This document shows positions 35,316 to 46,233 of a stretch of DNA of 64,000 nucleotides, piece after piece. The translations under genes were made by a program, and so were the position numbers. Every line of letters begins with the position of its first letter. Position 1 is the first letter of the stretch. The notes beneath the pieces are model-generated. The model made no database searches. It had not been told where the DNA came from and worked only from the letters and a program-made list of their open reading frames with translations. This DNA comes from Dolomedes plantarius (lineage: Eukaryota; Arthropoda; Arachnida; Araneae; Dolomedidae): the NCBI GenBank assembly GCA_907164885.2, contig OU015503.1, positions 65,618,568-65,682,567 of the forward strand. Direction: 5' to 3'.

Positions 35316-35479
35316 GGCCTTTTACACATTGCGTATGTCAGCGTTATTCGCATCGGAATTTTGTCTACCAATCATTGACCTCCAAACGATTAACCACGAA
35401 ATAATTTAGGTCTGAGATTGGTTAAAAATATTTCGATGCGAGTAATGCTGACGCTGACGGATACAGTGTGAATAGGGCC
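35316..35479. mobile_element. Harbinger-type palindromic MITE
   Basis: Ends GGCCTTTTACACATTGCG and AGTGTGAATAGGGCC (diverged inverted repeats), flanked by TTA on both sides (35313-35315, 35480-35482). Internal arms CAGCGTTATTCGCATCG / CGATGCGAGTAATGCTG and the CCAAACGATTA centre tie it to the copies at 16521 and 26984. Confidence 0.85.
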
Positions 35480-35732
35480 TTAAACTCAGGCTTCTCATAC
35501 GTAAGAATATCAGGATGTATAAATAGGCCGATATTAAGATTTATGCGGGTGATAATTTAATACTTCATACAATCTGTCATTGGCATTTTAAAATTAAATC
35601 TATCGAAATGAATATAGCGAGCTATATTAGCAATAAGGTGCTTTTGTTATCACTTTGATAAATTTGCGTATCTGTCTTATCAAATTTGCCAAAATTTCGA
35701 ATAAAATAAGTAATATAGCAATGGCCTTGGAC

Positions 35733-36080
35733 TTGGCGACGTTCAATATTCATAATTTTTTCTTCCTCTGTTAAATGTCGCCATGTTGTACACTTGTTTT
35801 ATTGCATATTTTCTCGAACTTGGAAAAGGAGAAAGAGCAAAGTTGTCTTTGAGTGGCACCTTAGTGCTAGAAAAAAACCCTACTCGTTTCGAGATTTTAA
35901 ATACGTACCAAGGTCTTATTAAATTCATTATCTTTTTTTCTCGTTCTGTTAAACTTCGCCAAGGCATTCTTACATTTCTTGTATTATTAGAAATTTTGGC
36001 GAACCCAGAAAAGGCAGAAACGCAAATATGTCCTAGTGAAAACAATAGCATCTTAGTACTAATCAATTTCTACTTTTGAA
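35733..36080 (-). pseudogene. Tandemly duplicated segment with HMG-box-like motif
   Basis: The minus strand carries two diverged direct copies of a unit of about 165-180 bp. Copy 1 encodes WRSLTEREKKIMN. Copy 2 encodes WRHLTEEEKIMN one base out of phase with the first. Both are preceded by a similar STK...F..F.. stretch. The W-x-x-L-(S/T)-E-x-E-K pattern resembles the C-terminal half of HMG boxes, but the match is short. It could be a decayed exon pair or chance. No flanking exons were found. Confidence 0.3.
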
Positions 36081-36199
36081 TTATTGATAACATGCATGGA
36101 CTAAAATATTTTATTTCATTATCTCAATATAAATGCAATATCGAAGCTTGAATTCTTCATAACCCTATAAGCAATGGGTATTACAAAGATTACACGGTA

Positions 36200-36475
36200 A
36201 TCCAGTTTATATCGTGTCTAGGCTGGATATAGACACATTAAATCCATAGGCCGGAAAGTCCTTCCACGAGGCCAGTGGATGGGGTAAGGTGCGAGCCCAC
36301 CATATGTCGCCCATTTGCAGGTGGGGGGCGGTCTCGATCAAAATTGAAGCGGCACCAAGGTAGCAATGTTGACTTACCTGTATGGTGCTCTCAGATAAAA
36401 ATGGTCAGTAATTTCCTCGGTTCTATGGGACTGTCTAAGGGCAAATGCCTTCGAATTAGCACCCTCCAAAAATAA
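36200..36475 (+). mobile_element. tRNA-derived SINE family 1 body, 5' truncated
   Basis: Shares GTGTCTAGGCTGGATATAGA, ATAGGCCGGAAAGTCCTT, GCGAGCCCACCATATGTCGC and ATCAAAATTGAAGCGGCAC with the SINEs at 51.4, 52.3 and 63.1 kb. No A or B box is visible at its left side, so it lacks the tRNA head. Its 3' part (GCAATGTTGACTTACC) matches the family-2 SINE at 12.2 kb. It ends in an (AAAT)n tail. Confidence 0.7.
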
Positions 36476-36520
36476 ATAAATAAATGAATGAATAAATAAA
36501 TAAATAAAATAAATAAATAA
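36469..36520 (+). repeat. (AAAT)n tail/microsatellite
   Basis: About 12 imperfect AAAT/AATA units directly after the SINE body; probably its tail. Confidence 0.85.
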
Positions 36521-36799
36521 AAAATATAAAAAGTTTATATATGTAGGAGTTTGGACTAGCTAGCAATGAAGATTTTTAGCCATTTCTTTGAATAACGGCA
36601 ATTGAAACGTTTCCACCCATTTCGCTGACCACGGTAATTAACATGGCTAAAAGATGTAGATTAGATCTGCATTTGGAGTTACAATGCCTTCAGTTTACTC
36701 TGCGATTTTCAGTACAATGGCCAGTAACTTGTCCTCAAATGAAGGTGAAATTTAAGGATCATTGGATGTTGAAACCGCTGCAGATGCTTGTTTTCTCTA

Positions 36800-38720
36800 A
36801 AGTTAATTAACGTTTCGAAGATGTCCTTTAATAACAAGTCGAGAGTAGATAAAAAGATAGCCAAATACGAAGTTGCATTAAAAGGTTATTTGATTATTGA
36901 CTTAGAGTTAATAAAAGGTTGGCTGGAAGCAAGTAGAATATAATGCAAAATCGAGGACCGTGGGGGAACGCTATATTTTAAACCACGGCCATTCTTTGAA
37001 TAGTCTGGAAATGCATGATTTTGCAACAGTTAATTCCCGCTTCTGTTGAATAACAAGTCGAGAGAAAATAATTACAAGATAAAAAGAACTTTTTATATAC
37101 CATGTTTTTAAATTTTCTGTTGAATTATATAAACTTGGCAATTCTATGTATTAATAAATACTTTTAAAAATTTTTTTGATGAATTATCCCATCAACTTGA
37201 AAGAAAATGAAGTTAATTGGAAGTTAACTTGCATTTAACTTTTCGTTCCCGTTCCGGCCGACAGATGGCTGCACCGGTCTACAAAACAAAATTAACTGAA
37301 AATAATAAAAACATGGTAAAAATCTGCTTAAAGATGGCTAAATGTATTTAAAAGATGCATTGTCATCGTGTTCTGAGCTATTCTAAAAGTTTCAAATGTC
37401 TAGCTAGTCACACTTAGATAACGTTGGAAATAAATGTCATCGCTACAGTTAATTCACTTATTTACTGTATAACAAGTCGAGAGAATAATTATAAGATAAA
37501 AAGAACTTTTTATACACCATGTTTTTAAATTTTCTGTTGAATCATATAAACTTGACAATTCTATGTATTAATAAATACTTTATAAAAATTTTTTTGATGA
37601 ATTATCCCATCAACTTGAAAGAAAATAATCAAATGCGTAATAAAGACGTATCAAATGCGTAATCGATCGTTTAGCTCGAGAATTGGAAGTTAACTTGCGT
37701 TTAACGTTTCGTTCCCGTCCCGGCCGATAGATGGCTGCACCATTCTAAAAAACAAAACTAACTGAAAATGAATTCAATTTGCTTAAAGATGGCTAAAAGT
37801 ATTAAAAGAATGCATTGTCATCGTGTTCTGAGCTATTCTAAAAGTTTCAAATGTCTAGCTAGTCGGAAAGTTAGTTAAAAATCGATTGCAAGATTTGTAC
37901 TGGACAAACACACACACAAACAAACAAACAAGAATGCGAGTTAGTAAAAATATGGTAAAATATAGGTCTACGAACATTAAATATCGGGAAGACGTTATTT
38001 GATTATTGGCTTAGAGTCAACAATAACTTGGTTAGCAGAAAGTAGAATATAATGCAAAATTGAGAACCACAGTTACACTCAGATAACGTTGAAAATAAAT
38101 GACATCGCTACAGTTAATTCACGTTTCTATTGAATAACAAATAGAGAGAAAAATATAGGTCTGCGAACATTAAATATCAGGAAGCCGTTGTTTGATTATT
38201 GGCTTAGAATTAACAGTAACTTGTTTAGCAGCAAGTAGAATATAATGCAAAATTGGGAACCACGAGGGAACTTTCTATTTTAAACCACAGCCACACTTAT
38301 ATAACGTCGGAAATAAATGACATCGCTACCGTTAATTCACATTTCTATTGAATAACAAGTCGGGAGAAAAATATCGGTCTGCGAACATTAAATATGGTGA
38401 AGACGTTTGATTATTGGCTTACAGTTAACAATAACTTGGCTAGAATGCAAAGTTGAGAATCCGAGGGAACTTTCTATTTTAAACCCCAGTCGCACTTATA
38501 TAACGTCGGAAATAAATGACATCGCTACAGTTAATTCACGTTTCTATTGAATAACAAGTCGAGAGAAAAATATCGGTCTGCGAACATTGAATTTCGTGAG
38601 GACTTTATTTGATTATTGGCTTAGAGCTAACACTAACTTGGCTAGAAGCAAGCAGAATATAATGCAAAACTGGGGACCACGAGGGAACGCTTTGTTTTAA
38701 ACTACAGTCTTTCCGGCTAA
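36800..38720. repeat. Diverged tandem and segmental duplications
   Basis: The phrase GTTAATTCACGTTTCTATTG followed by AATAACAAGTCGAGAG recurs at about 36803, 37028, 37447, 38113, 38329 and 38531. The last three are spaced 216 and 202 bp. Units also share GATTATTGGCTTAGAG and TATAATGCAAAATTG. In addition, about 37043-37400 is duplicated as about 37470-37865 (both with CCATGTTTTTAAATTTTCTG and GCCGACAGATGGCTGCACC or a one-base variant). No coding frame. Class unknown. Confidence 0.75.
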
Positions 38721-39359
38721 TTCCCAGTCAATAATCGCGTTTTAATTTTAAAGTTCATCCTTTGACAACAAGATCACCCTTCCTTCAAAGGATGTTGCAA
38801 TCGAGACACGTCATAGGAAAGATCGATTTCTTGGTTATCGGATCGTGCCAAGTGGCGAATAATATGTCTCTGTCTGTTTACTTCAAAACTAGTTTTACCC
38901 GCATTTAAACGGTTAAAACAAGGCCACTCTACGAGGCACAACCTTATTCAGTGAAATATCTCTGTAGAGAATGTCGTTGCAGGCTTTTCCTTTTTTTAAA
39001 TATTTTTTTTATTATTATTTCCATAACAATGACTGATTAAGAATATTTAAGCTTTATCAAGCCGTGAATGATAATAAAAAAATTATTATTCATGCATAAA
39101 AATTGACTTCGGACCTTTTAAATAAATAACGACTGCTAGTATCGATCTTTAATCTTGTGAAACTGAGTTTCCATGCAAGGTTTGATGATTAGGGATACTT
39201 TTGGGAGTTGCGAAGAATCAGATGAACGAAAAATAATTTACGAAAAAAAAGATGTGAGGAATTGTATTCCAATGGAAATTCTTCAGATCCCTGGGATTAT
39301 CTAGTGGTTGATTTCGAAGCAGGTTCGTTTCTCCTTTTCTAATAAAGTCACATTGAAAG
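38721..39359. other. Sequence without recognised feature
   Basis: Follows the duplicated block. No open frame with domains and no terminal repeat pair seen. Confidence 0.5.
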
Positions 39360-39364
39360 CAGGG

Positions 39365-39377
39365 GCGGCTCCAGTCC

Positions 39378-39409
<32 letters not shown>

Positions 39410-39424
39410 GGGGGGGGGGGGGGG
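39365..39424. repeat. hAT-like end followed by T28-G15 tract
   Basis: AGGGGCGGCTCCAG near 39361 resembles the left end of the hAT MITE at 43091 (CAGGGGCGGATCCAG). It runs into 28 T (39382-39409) and 15 G (39410-39424). No partner end was found. The homopolymer may be sequence- or assembly-sensitive. Confidence 0.5.
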
Positions 39425-39453
39425 ACAAGCAACGTCGGCTCTCTCTATATATA

Positions 39454-40735
39454 CAGAGGCTGTTCACACATTTTTTAGACGATTTCGGTAAGCGGTAATA
39501 AAAATCGTTTGCTGAAAAATAAATAATTGCAATTGTACTATGTTTTTAAAAGTCAAAATTATCGTCTACGGCTTGAAAGTTTTGTTTTTATTCAAAATGG
39601 CGTTTTAACAAAGCAGTGGTTCGAAGGCTACATTTATGCTCTTTCTGAAGAGAAATATGCATACTCCGTTATCCAAAAACGATGTGAGAGTCATGGTTTT
39701 GTGATATCTAAAGCGTCGATAGGTAATATCGTCAACAAGAAAGGAAAAAAACGTCAAATTGGAGCCTCAAGTGGGACAAAAATTCCAAACAAGTATCCAA
39801 GGAAAAAAACGGACATCTTCGACTATTGCAAAGGTACGTTGTTTAATGTTAAAAGAAAATCCCCCTAGTCAAAGGACAGTTGCAAAATCATTAAAATGCT
39901 CGGTGTCCACTGTAAACAAAATGATAAACGTTGATTTAAATCTTAAGAAAGCGAAAAAACGCAATGTGCATCGTCTTCTTCCAAATCATATCGCTGCAGA
40001 ATTCTATATGAGAAACACTTATCCAAAGAAAAATGGAAAACAATTGTCACAATAGATGAATCATGGGTGTATTTAAATGATTGCAACAAAAAAAGCCATT
40101 TATTATCATAAAAGGGGTTAAAAAAATTTAAGTACATGGTTCAAAGAATCGAAAGAAAGTTTTTCTAAGGGATTCATGATTGTTGCTGGTTTTTCTTATA
40201 ATGGCAAGTTAAAAATAAAGAGAGTGGAAAAAATGTCAAGATTAACTCCAAATACTATCAGGAACATATTTTATCGCCAATTTTTCTGAATGAAATACCA
40301 TCGCTTTACCCACAGTGCCATCAATCTGTGAGACTCCATCAGGACAAAGCTAGCAGTCACACATCAAAATCCACTGTAAATTTCCTAAAAGAAATGGAAC
40401 AAAAAACTGGTATCAAGGCCATACCCTTCACTGATATCCCTACTAAATCTCCCGATGTATCACCTATGGATTTTTGTGCTTTCGGACTTTTAAAATCTGC
40501 ATTATCCAAACGTCGTCCCAAAACCCTTACAGGACTCTGGAAAGCTGTTCAGGAGGAATGGGACAGAATACCTCTTCTGACACTTCAAAAGGCATTATTA
40601 TCCTGGAATTTGCGGTGTCGAAAGATAGTTCAGAATAAGGGATATCAAATAGAACATTTAAAACACAAGAATTTTATGTAATTTAGTTTTGTGAATACAA
40701 TATACATCGTCTAAAAAATGTGTGAACAGCCTCTG
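39454..40735 (+). mobile_element. Tc1/mariner-group element (DDxD type)
   Basis: Inverted ends CAGAGGCTGTTCACACATTT and AAATGTGTGAACAGCCTCTG are perfect over 20 bp and continue with TTTAGACGAT. TA flanks on both sides. 1282 bp, with a decayed transposase filling the interior. A long (TA)n array follows directly. Confidence 0.92.
39527..40681 (+). pseudogene. Tc1/mariner-group transposase, decayed
   Basis: IS630-Tc1-mariner transposase in several frames. N-terminal helix-turn-helix region (KYAYSVIQKRCESHGF, then GKKRQIG). The second helix-turn-helix appears after a frameshift near 39840 (SQRTVAKSLKCSVSTVNKM). Catalytic motifs are TIDESWVYLND (first Asp), RLHQDKASSHT (second Asp) and KSPDVSPMDF (third Asp). 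By my count 36 residues separate the second and third. The C-terminus LWKAVQEEWDRIPL ends at 40681. The IPTKSPDVSPMDF style resembles rosa/visitor (DD41D-like) proteins. Frameshifts and stops near 39870, 40055 and 40110-40330 make it inactive. Confidence 0.82.
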
Positions 40736-40737
40736 TA

Positions 40738-40842
<105 letters not shown>

Positions 40843-41381
40843 TACAGTGAAAACCCGAAATCAGTCAAAACCCGAAATAACTAAGGAAAACGCGTTCTAA
40901 CTGGGAGCGCTCGGGAAAATCCGTTTTCCCGAATTAATGCCGTTTTTGTCCAGTTAGAACCGCTTGAATCTGAATTTGTTGCTTGTGAAATTTTCAAAGC
41001 AAGTGCAATCGTTTAGTTTTATTCTTGCAGGAACGTGCTTGTGCTGTTTGATTTATTTACGATGAGTAAAGAAAATGTTAATGCTTTTTGCTCTAAAAAT
41101 TGAAAAAAAATAGATTTCTTGAACAATTACAGTTATTAAATAAAAAACAAAGTAACTTTAATGTTATAAGAAGTGATGAATACAACACTCTTTTATCAGA
41201 GGTTGAAGAAGCCAAATCTGCCGTTAGCAAGACTTCTGTTCAATATCGCAGATTAAAATGTCTGACATTCTTGAAATCAGTGGAGTAAAAAAGTTGGTTT
41301 CTTCAAATGAGCCCATAAAATATTATTTACCAGTTGAAGAAATTTTTGATGTTATCGAAAGTGCGCATGTGGCCATAGGAC

Positions 41382-41953
41382 TAGGGATGCGACATCGATA
41401 ACAAAACATCGATGTTTTGAAACATCGATATTCAATATTAAAACATCGATACTAATAAAACGTCAGAGGTTTTGCAAAAATATTTCCAAACGGTACTTTT
41501 GGGAGGCATCCTACTAATAATATTAACATCAACTTATATAAAACCAGAACAAAACAAAAACTTAAATGGCTGCTCTCGTGTATATACTATTTGTAAAATA
41601 AAACCCTGTGGAAGGTTCTGGAGTGTCAGGAACATTCCAAGCGCTCTGATTGGTTCATTGGTTGTTGATTGCCATTTGTCTGTTTGCTAAGGAATCGTTC
41701 TCCCTTTTGTATTCGTCCTTTTCAGAACTTAGACTTACATTTACTGAGTGTGAAAATTATGCTACGTGGTAATTTTTTTTATTTATGGTACTTTTTCATT
41801 AAAAAAAGAAAACATCGAGACAACGTAAAACATCGAGCACAAAACATCGATGTTAAGAAAACATCGGCTTCAATAAATCGATGTTTAAAACATCGATGTT
41901 TTTATCAAAACATCGATGTTTTAAAAAAAATCGACATCGATGTCGCATCCCTA
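41382..41953. mobile_element. hAT MITE with AACATCGATGTT arrays
   Basis: Ends TAGGGATGCGACATCGAT and ATCGATGTCGCATCCCTA are perfect 18-bp inverted repeats. Perfect 8-bp duplications CATAGGAC flank it (41374-41381, 41954-41961). 572 bp, no coding content. Both ends carry several copies of AACATCGATGTT-like palindromes, about three on the left and seven on the right. It interrupts the integrase gene just after VAIG. Confidence 0.93.
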
Positions 41954-43090
41954 CATAGGACATGGTGGTAGAGACAGACTCAAAATATGCTAACATAACT
42001 ACTGAGATGACACAAATTTTTTTTATCGATGTGTGAAACATGTCAACAGAAAAAAAATAAGAAAAGGAAAGGTTTGGTTTCTAAACCTATTATTCACTTA
42101 GAAATTAACAGTCACTGCCAAGTGGATTTGATTGACATGCAATCTCAGGCAGATAATGAATTTAGGTTTATTATGGTTTACCAGGACCATTTAACAAAGT
42201 TTGTGTTACTGCGAGCACTTCAGAGCAAAACAGCGGAAGAGGTTGCTTTGCAACTACTAGATATCTTTTTGACATTTGGGGCTCCTTGTATATTGCATTC
42301 TGATAATGGAAGAGAGTTTGTAAATTCCGTTATAGAGCAGTTATCTACGTATTGGCCAGAATTGAAGATTGTTCAGGGGAAGCCTCGTCACAGCCAGTCG
42401 CAGGGTTCGGTTGAGAGGGCCAACCAAGACATAGAAAATATCTTTGGCTTCATGGATGAAAGATAATCAAACTACAAAGTGGTCCAATGGTCTTCGTTTT
42501 ATCCAATTCATGAAAAACAGAGCTTTACATTCAGGAATTAAACAATCACCATACAAAGCTATGTTTGCTATTAGACCAAGAGTTGGACTGACAACCTCAA
42601 CCTTGCGATCCAATATTATAAAAAATATCCATACCGAGGATGAACTTCAGAAAATTTTCGAGGACATGAATGCAGAAGAGCAAGAAACTGAACAAGCACA
42701 ATCGGGAGTATATGCTTGCTAGTAAGTCGACTAACATTTTTCTAATTACAAAGGAAGCCAAAGAAAATTTAATAAAACAAGCCAAACGAATGAAAAAGAT
42801 CTCCGATGCAACACATCCTGAGGTTGATATTGGAGGCAGTGTTGTTGTTCCCATTCCAGATGTTGATAGAGCAAAAGCGGACTTGCGAAATCTCATTGGT
42901 GTAGTGCTTGAAAAAAATAAAGATGGCCTGTACAAAATTGGTACGAAAGATGGGGTTCTGAACAAACTGTATTCGAGGTAGGAAATGATATTTAAACTTA
43001 ATTAGTTCAGTATTTATTCAACAAATATATGGTTATTATTTATATTAACTTTAAATTCTATAAGTATTTATACAGTAGACTACAGCTAAT

Positions 43091-43323
43091 CAGGGGCGGA
43101 TCCAGAACAAGTCGTTAGGGGGGGGGGTGACAAGGTCGTAGCTGGGGAATTTATTTTTTCGGGAGGGGGGGGGAGAGCAAACAAAAGGTTAAATGAGTTT
43201 GAAAAACTGATTTTCTCAAATTATTATAGAATAAATAGTATTTTGGCATAATACCTCTAGCTCACTAGCTGTAAGGGGGGGGGGGGGGATCACCCCAACA
43301 GCCCCCCCCTGGATCCAACTCTG
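43091..43323. mobile_element. Short hAT MITE (CAGGGGCGG termini)
   Basis: Ends CAGGGGCGGATCCAG and CTGGATCCAACTCTG, flanked by perfect 8-bp duplications CAGCTAAT (43083-43090, 43324-43331). 233 bp with several G or C runs. It lies inside the intron of the integrase gene. Confidence 0.92.
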
Positions 43324-43964
43324 CAGCTAATTGTTCCCAGAAATTTAGCAGTATTCCATTAAATATTATATGTAGTAACTATTAGGTGTATGTGTTAAAA
43401 ATAAGCATTAAATTTAGGTATTACGAGGTACATTAATTTTCTTATGTTCATAAATTAAAGAGTTGACGTCAAACCAAGATTGAAAATGTGTAATTTTTGT
43501 ACAAGTTTAATACAAAAGTTTATCATATTCACTAATTTTCAGATCTGAATTAGATGTATCGCCGCAAATTTTCTTGAATCAAGAGCGAGTACCGGATCAG
43601 GAAATTTCGCTGAAAACAGCAGCAAGAAAAGAAGCTGTAGGAACTGGGCAAAGGTTCGTCCGCTATTCTTGTAAAAAAGATTGTTCTTCAAAGAGATGTT
43701 TCTGTATGAAAAATGGTTCTCTTTGCAATTCTAAGTGTCACATTAGTTTGCCTTGTCGAAATAAGTAATTCGTAATAACAGTACTGTGTTAAACAATATC
43801 CAAATAAAGTATATTTTTTTCTTCAATGATAGGTTCTTACCTCAAACACTGTTTTACTAAGTATAGTTTGATTTAAATTAGAACTTGTTATATAACATAT
43901 TGTTGAAATAATACAATAATTTTGTATAGATACAAATAATATAGTCTAACAAATCAGTCAAAAC

Positions 43965-44137
43965 CCGAATAAAACCGGTTTTCCCTGGCGCTGTTAGTTA
44001 GAACGCGTTTTTCCTAGTTAATTCGGGTTTTCACTAGTGCTCTCAGTTAGAATGCGTCTTCCCTAGTTAAATCGGGTTTTCCCTAGCGCTCCCAGTTAGA
44101 ATTCCTTTTCCCTAGTTAATTCGGGTTTTGACCGTAA
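43965..44137. repeat. Subterminal tandem repeats of integrase transposon
   Basis: Three units of about 49 bp, each containing AGTTAGAA, CTAGTTAA and TCGGGTTTT in that order, ending in the terminal repeat. The same unit appears inverted at the left end (40846-40945). Such arrays are usual transposase-binding regions. Confidence 0.8.
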
Positions 44138-44795
<658 letters not shown>

Positions 44796-44797
44796 AC

Positions 44798-44859
<62 letters not shown>
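44796..44859. repeat. (TA)n(TG)n microsatellite
   Basis: About 22 TA then 8 TG units directly abutting the Tigger-like element at 44860. Confidence 0.95.
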
Positions 44860-45110
44860 CAATCGAACCCCGTTATAACAAACTTCAAGGGATCAAAGGT
44901 TTTGTTCGCTACATCCGGTGGTTCGCTATATCCGAACCGTTAAGAAAAATTTTAGAGTTCACAAAATGTATAATTCATTAGTTGCTATGTGTATTCAATA
45001 ATGATGTATTTGAAAAATGATAAAATCTATTAAAAATGATCATTAATGAATTAAATTTACTAAAATCGATAACATTAAACAGACACAATGGAAATAAATT
45101 CATTTTACCT

Positions 45111-45617
45111 TTAATTGTTGCTTACTGTTTTGATATAGAAATAATCGGTAATCTTTTGATGACTAGATGCCGATTTCAAAATCAGTTTATGAATTTCTTT
45201 GTCCAAAACATCAAATGACTCCAACACTCTTTCTTCCACTGTTTGTATAGACAAAAACTTATTAATTACACGCATCGCTGCTGTAGAATCTGAGATGGTG
45301 GGGATTTCGTCATTTATGTTCTCCTCTTCCTCAGTATCAGATGCAGAATCTTCGATTTCAGAATGACTCATTTTAATTTCTTCCACAATACCTTCATCAA
45401 TCGTATTTTCACATGTAATGACTTCATCATCACATGTTTCGAACAACTGCTTGTCACAGTCTGAGAATGATGAAATTTTGTGCTTTTCTATGCACATCGC
45501 GATAGATAAATCTTCATCATCTTCTCCTTCAACATTCGTTGTATCTTCATTCTTAAAAAGATTAAAAATTGAAAAATAATTCAGTAGTCGACTGAAAAAA
45601 GGGTTCATTATAGCCAT
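45111..45617 (-). pseudogene. Tigger/pogo transposase C-terminal fragment
   Basis: 168-codon frame: a long acidic region (SASDTEEEENINDEIPT) followed by MRVINKFLSIQTVEERVLE and a terminal SSHQKITDYF. This is the usual layout of CENP-B-like Tigger/pogo transposase C-termini (acidic tail, helical pairing segment, then K-I-T-D-F/Y-F). The DNA-binding and catalytic parts are missing. Confidence 0.75.
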
Positions 45618-46052
45618 ATGCGTAGCGTGCTTCTAATTTTTAAAAACATTTTTTTTTTTTTGGGGGGGGGGGGGAGCATGAATTGAATTCAGGTAGGGTC
45701 CTCCTCAGCGCATTGACTGCCGGACGGTCCTTAAAACCTGAAATATTACGATTTTTTAAAAATTGAATAACAATTGAATTAATGTTTGAAGAGTATTTAA
45801 AAGTTATACATTGGGAAAAATAAATATAATTGAAATAAAATGAGAAAAAAAATATAGCATCGATTTTTTGTTATGGATAATATCATATTTAAAAACTTTG
45901 TTAAGGCTAAAGACATAATCGGAATCTTCAGTTTCACAGTTTGAAAAAGCGAAAAAAAACCAACTTTCTTAAAAGTTTTCTACAGTTTTCCGATTTTAAC
46001 TGAACTTCTACTAACGTTTTAATTTATTTCAAGTTAAGTTGGCGGGCATGTT

Positions 46053-46075
46053 CCCCCCCCCCCCGGGGGGGGGGG
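46053..46075. repeat. C12-G11 homopolymer palindrome
   Basis: Twelve C followed immediately by eleven G, bounded by TT and AAA. It is a near-perfect hairpin with no loop, or a sequencing/assembly join. Confidence 0.8.
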
Positions 46076-46233
46076 AAATAGCATTAAATACAATAGGAAA
46101 ACGACGTGTTTAATGTATTTAATGCTATAAATTAGCATTAAATACAATAGGAAAACGACGGGACCAAAATTTTCGTTCGCTATATCCGTGAGTTCTTTAT
46201 ATATCGGGTTCGCTATAACGGGGTTCGACTGTA

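Larger units (their letters stand above)
41062..43768 (+). pseudogene. KRBA2-like integrase protein gene, spliced, broken
   Basis: Starts at ATG 41062 (MSKENV). The N-terminal part has a coiled region and KYYLPVEEIFDVIESAHVAIG, the start of an integrase zinc-binding domain, interrupted by a hAT MITE. The finger continues CETCQQKK at 42029. The DDE core has QVDLIDMQSQ (Asp), LHSDNGREF (Asp) and GSVERANQDIE (Glu), with 36 residues between the last two. An intron with donor GTAGGA (42978) and acceptor TTTTCAG (to 43542) joins in frame to a C-terminal exon rich in cysteines (YSCKKDCSSKRCFCMK, then CNSKCH), resembling a CXC/CRC-type domain. The stop is at 43766. Frameshifts near 41285, 42455 and 42700 break it. 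Confidence 0.82.
44860..46231 (-). mobile_element. Tigger/pogo-like element E
   Basis: Ends CAATCGAACCCCGTTATAAC and CTATAACGGGGTTCGACTG are inverted repeats; TA follows the right end. Subterminal TTCGCTATATCCG motifs lie inside both ends. The minus strand holds a transposase C-terminus (45111-45617). A C12G11 palindrome and a duplicated TAGCATTAAATACAATAGG block lie at 46053-46165. 1372 bp, internally deleted. Confidence 0.85.
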
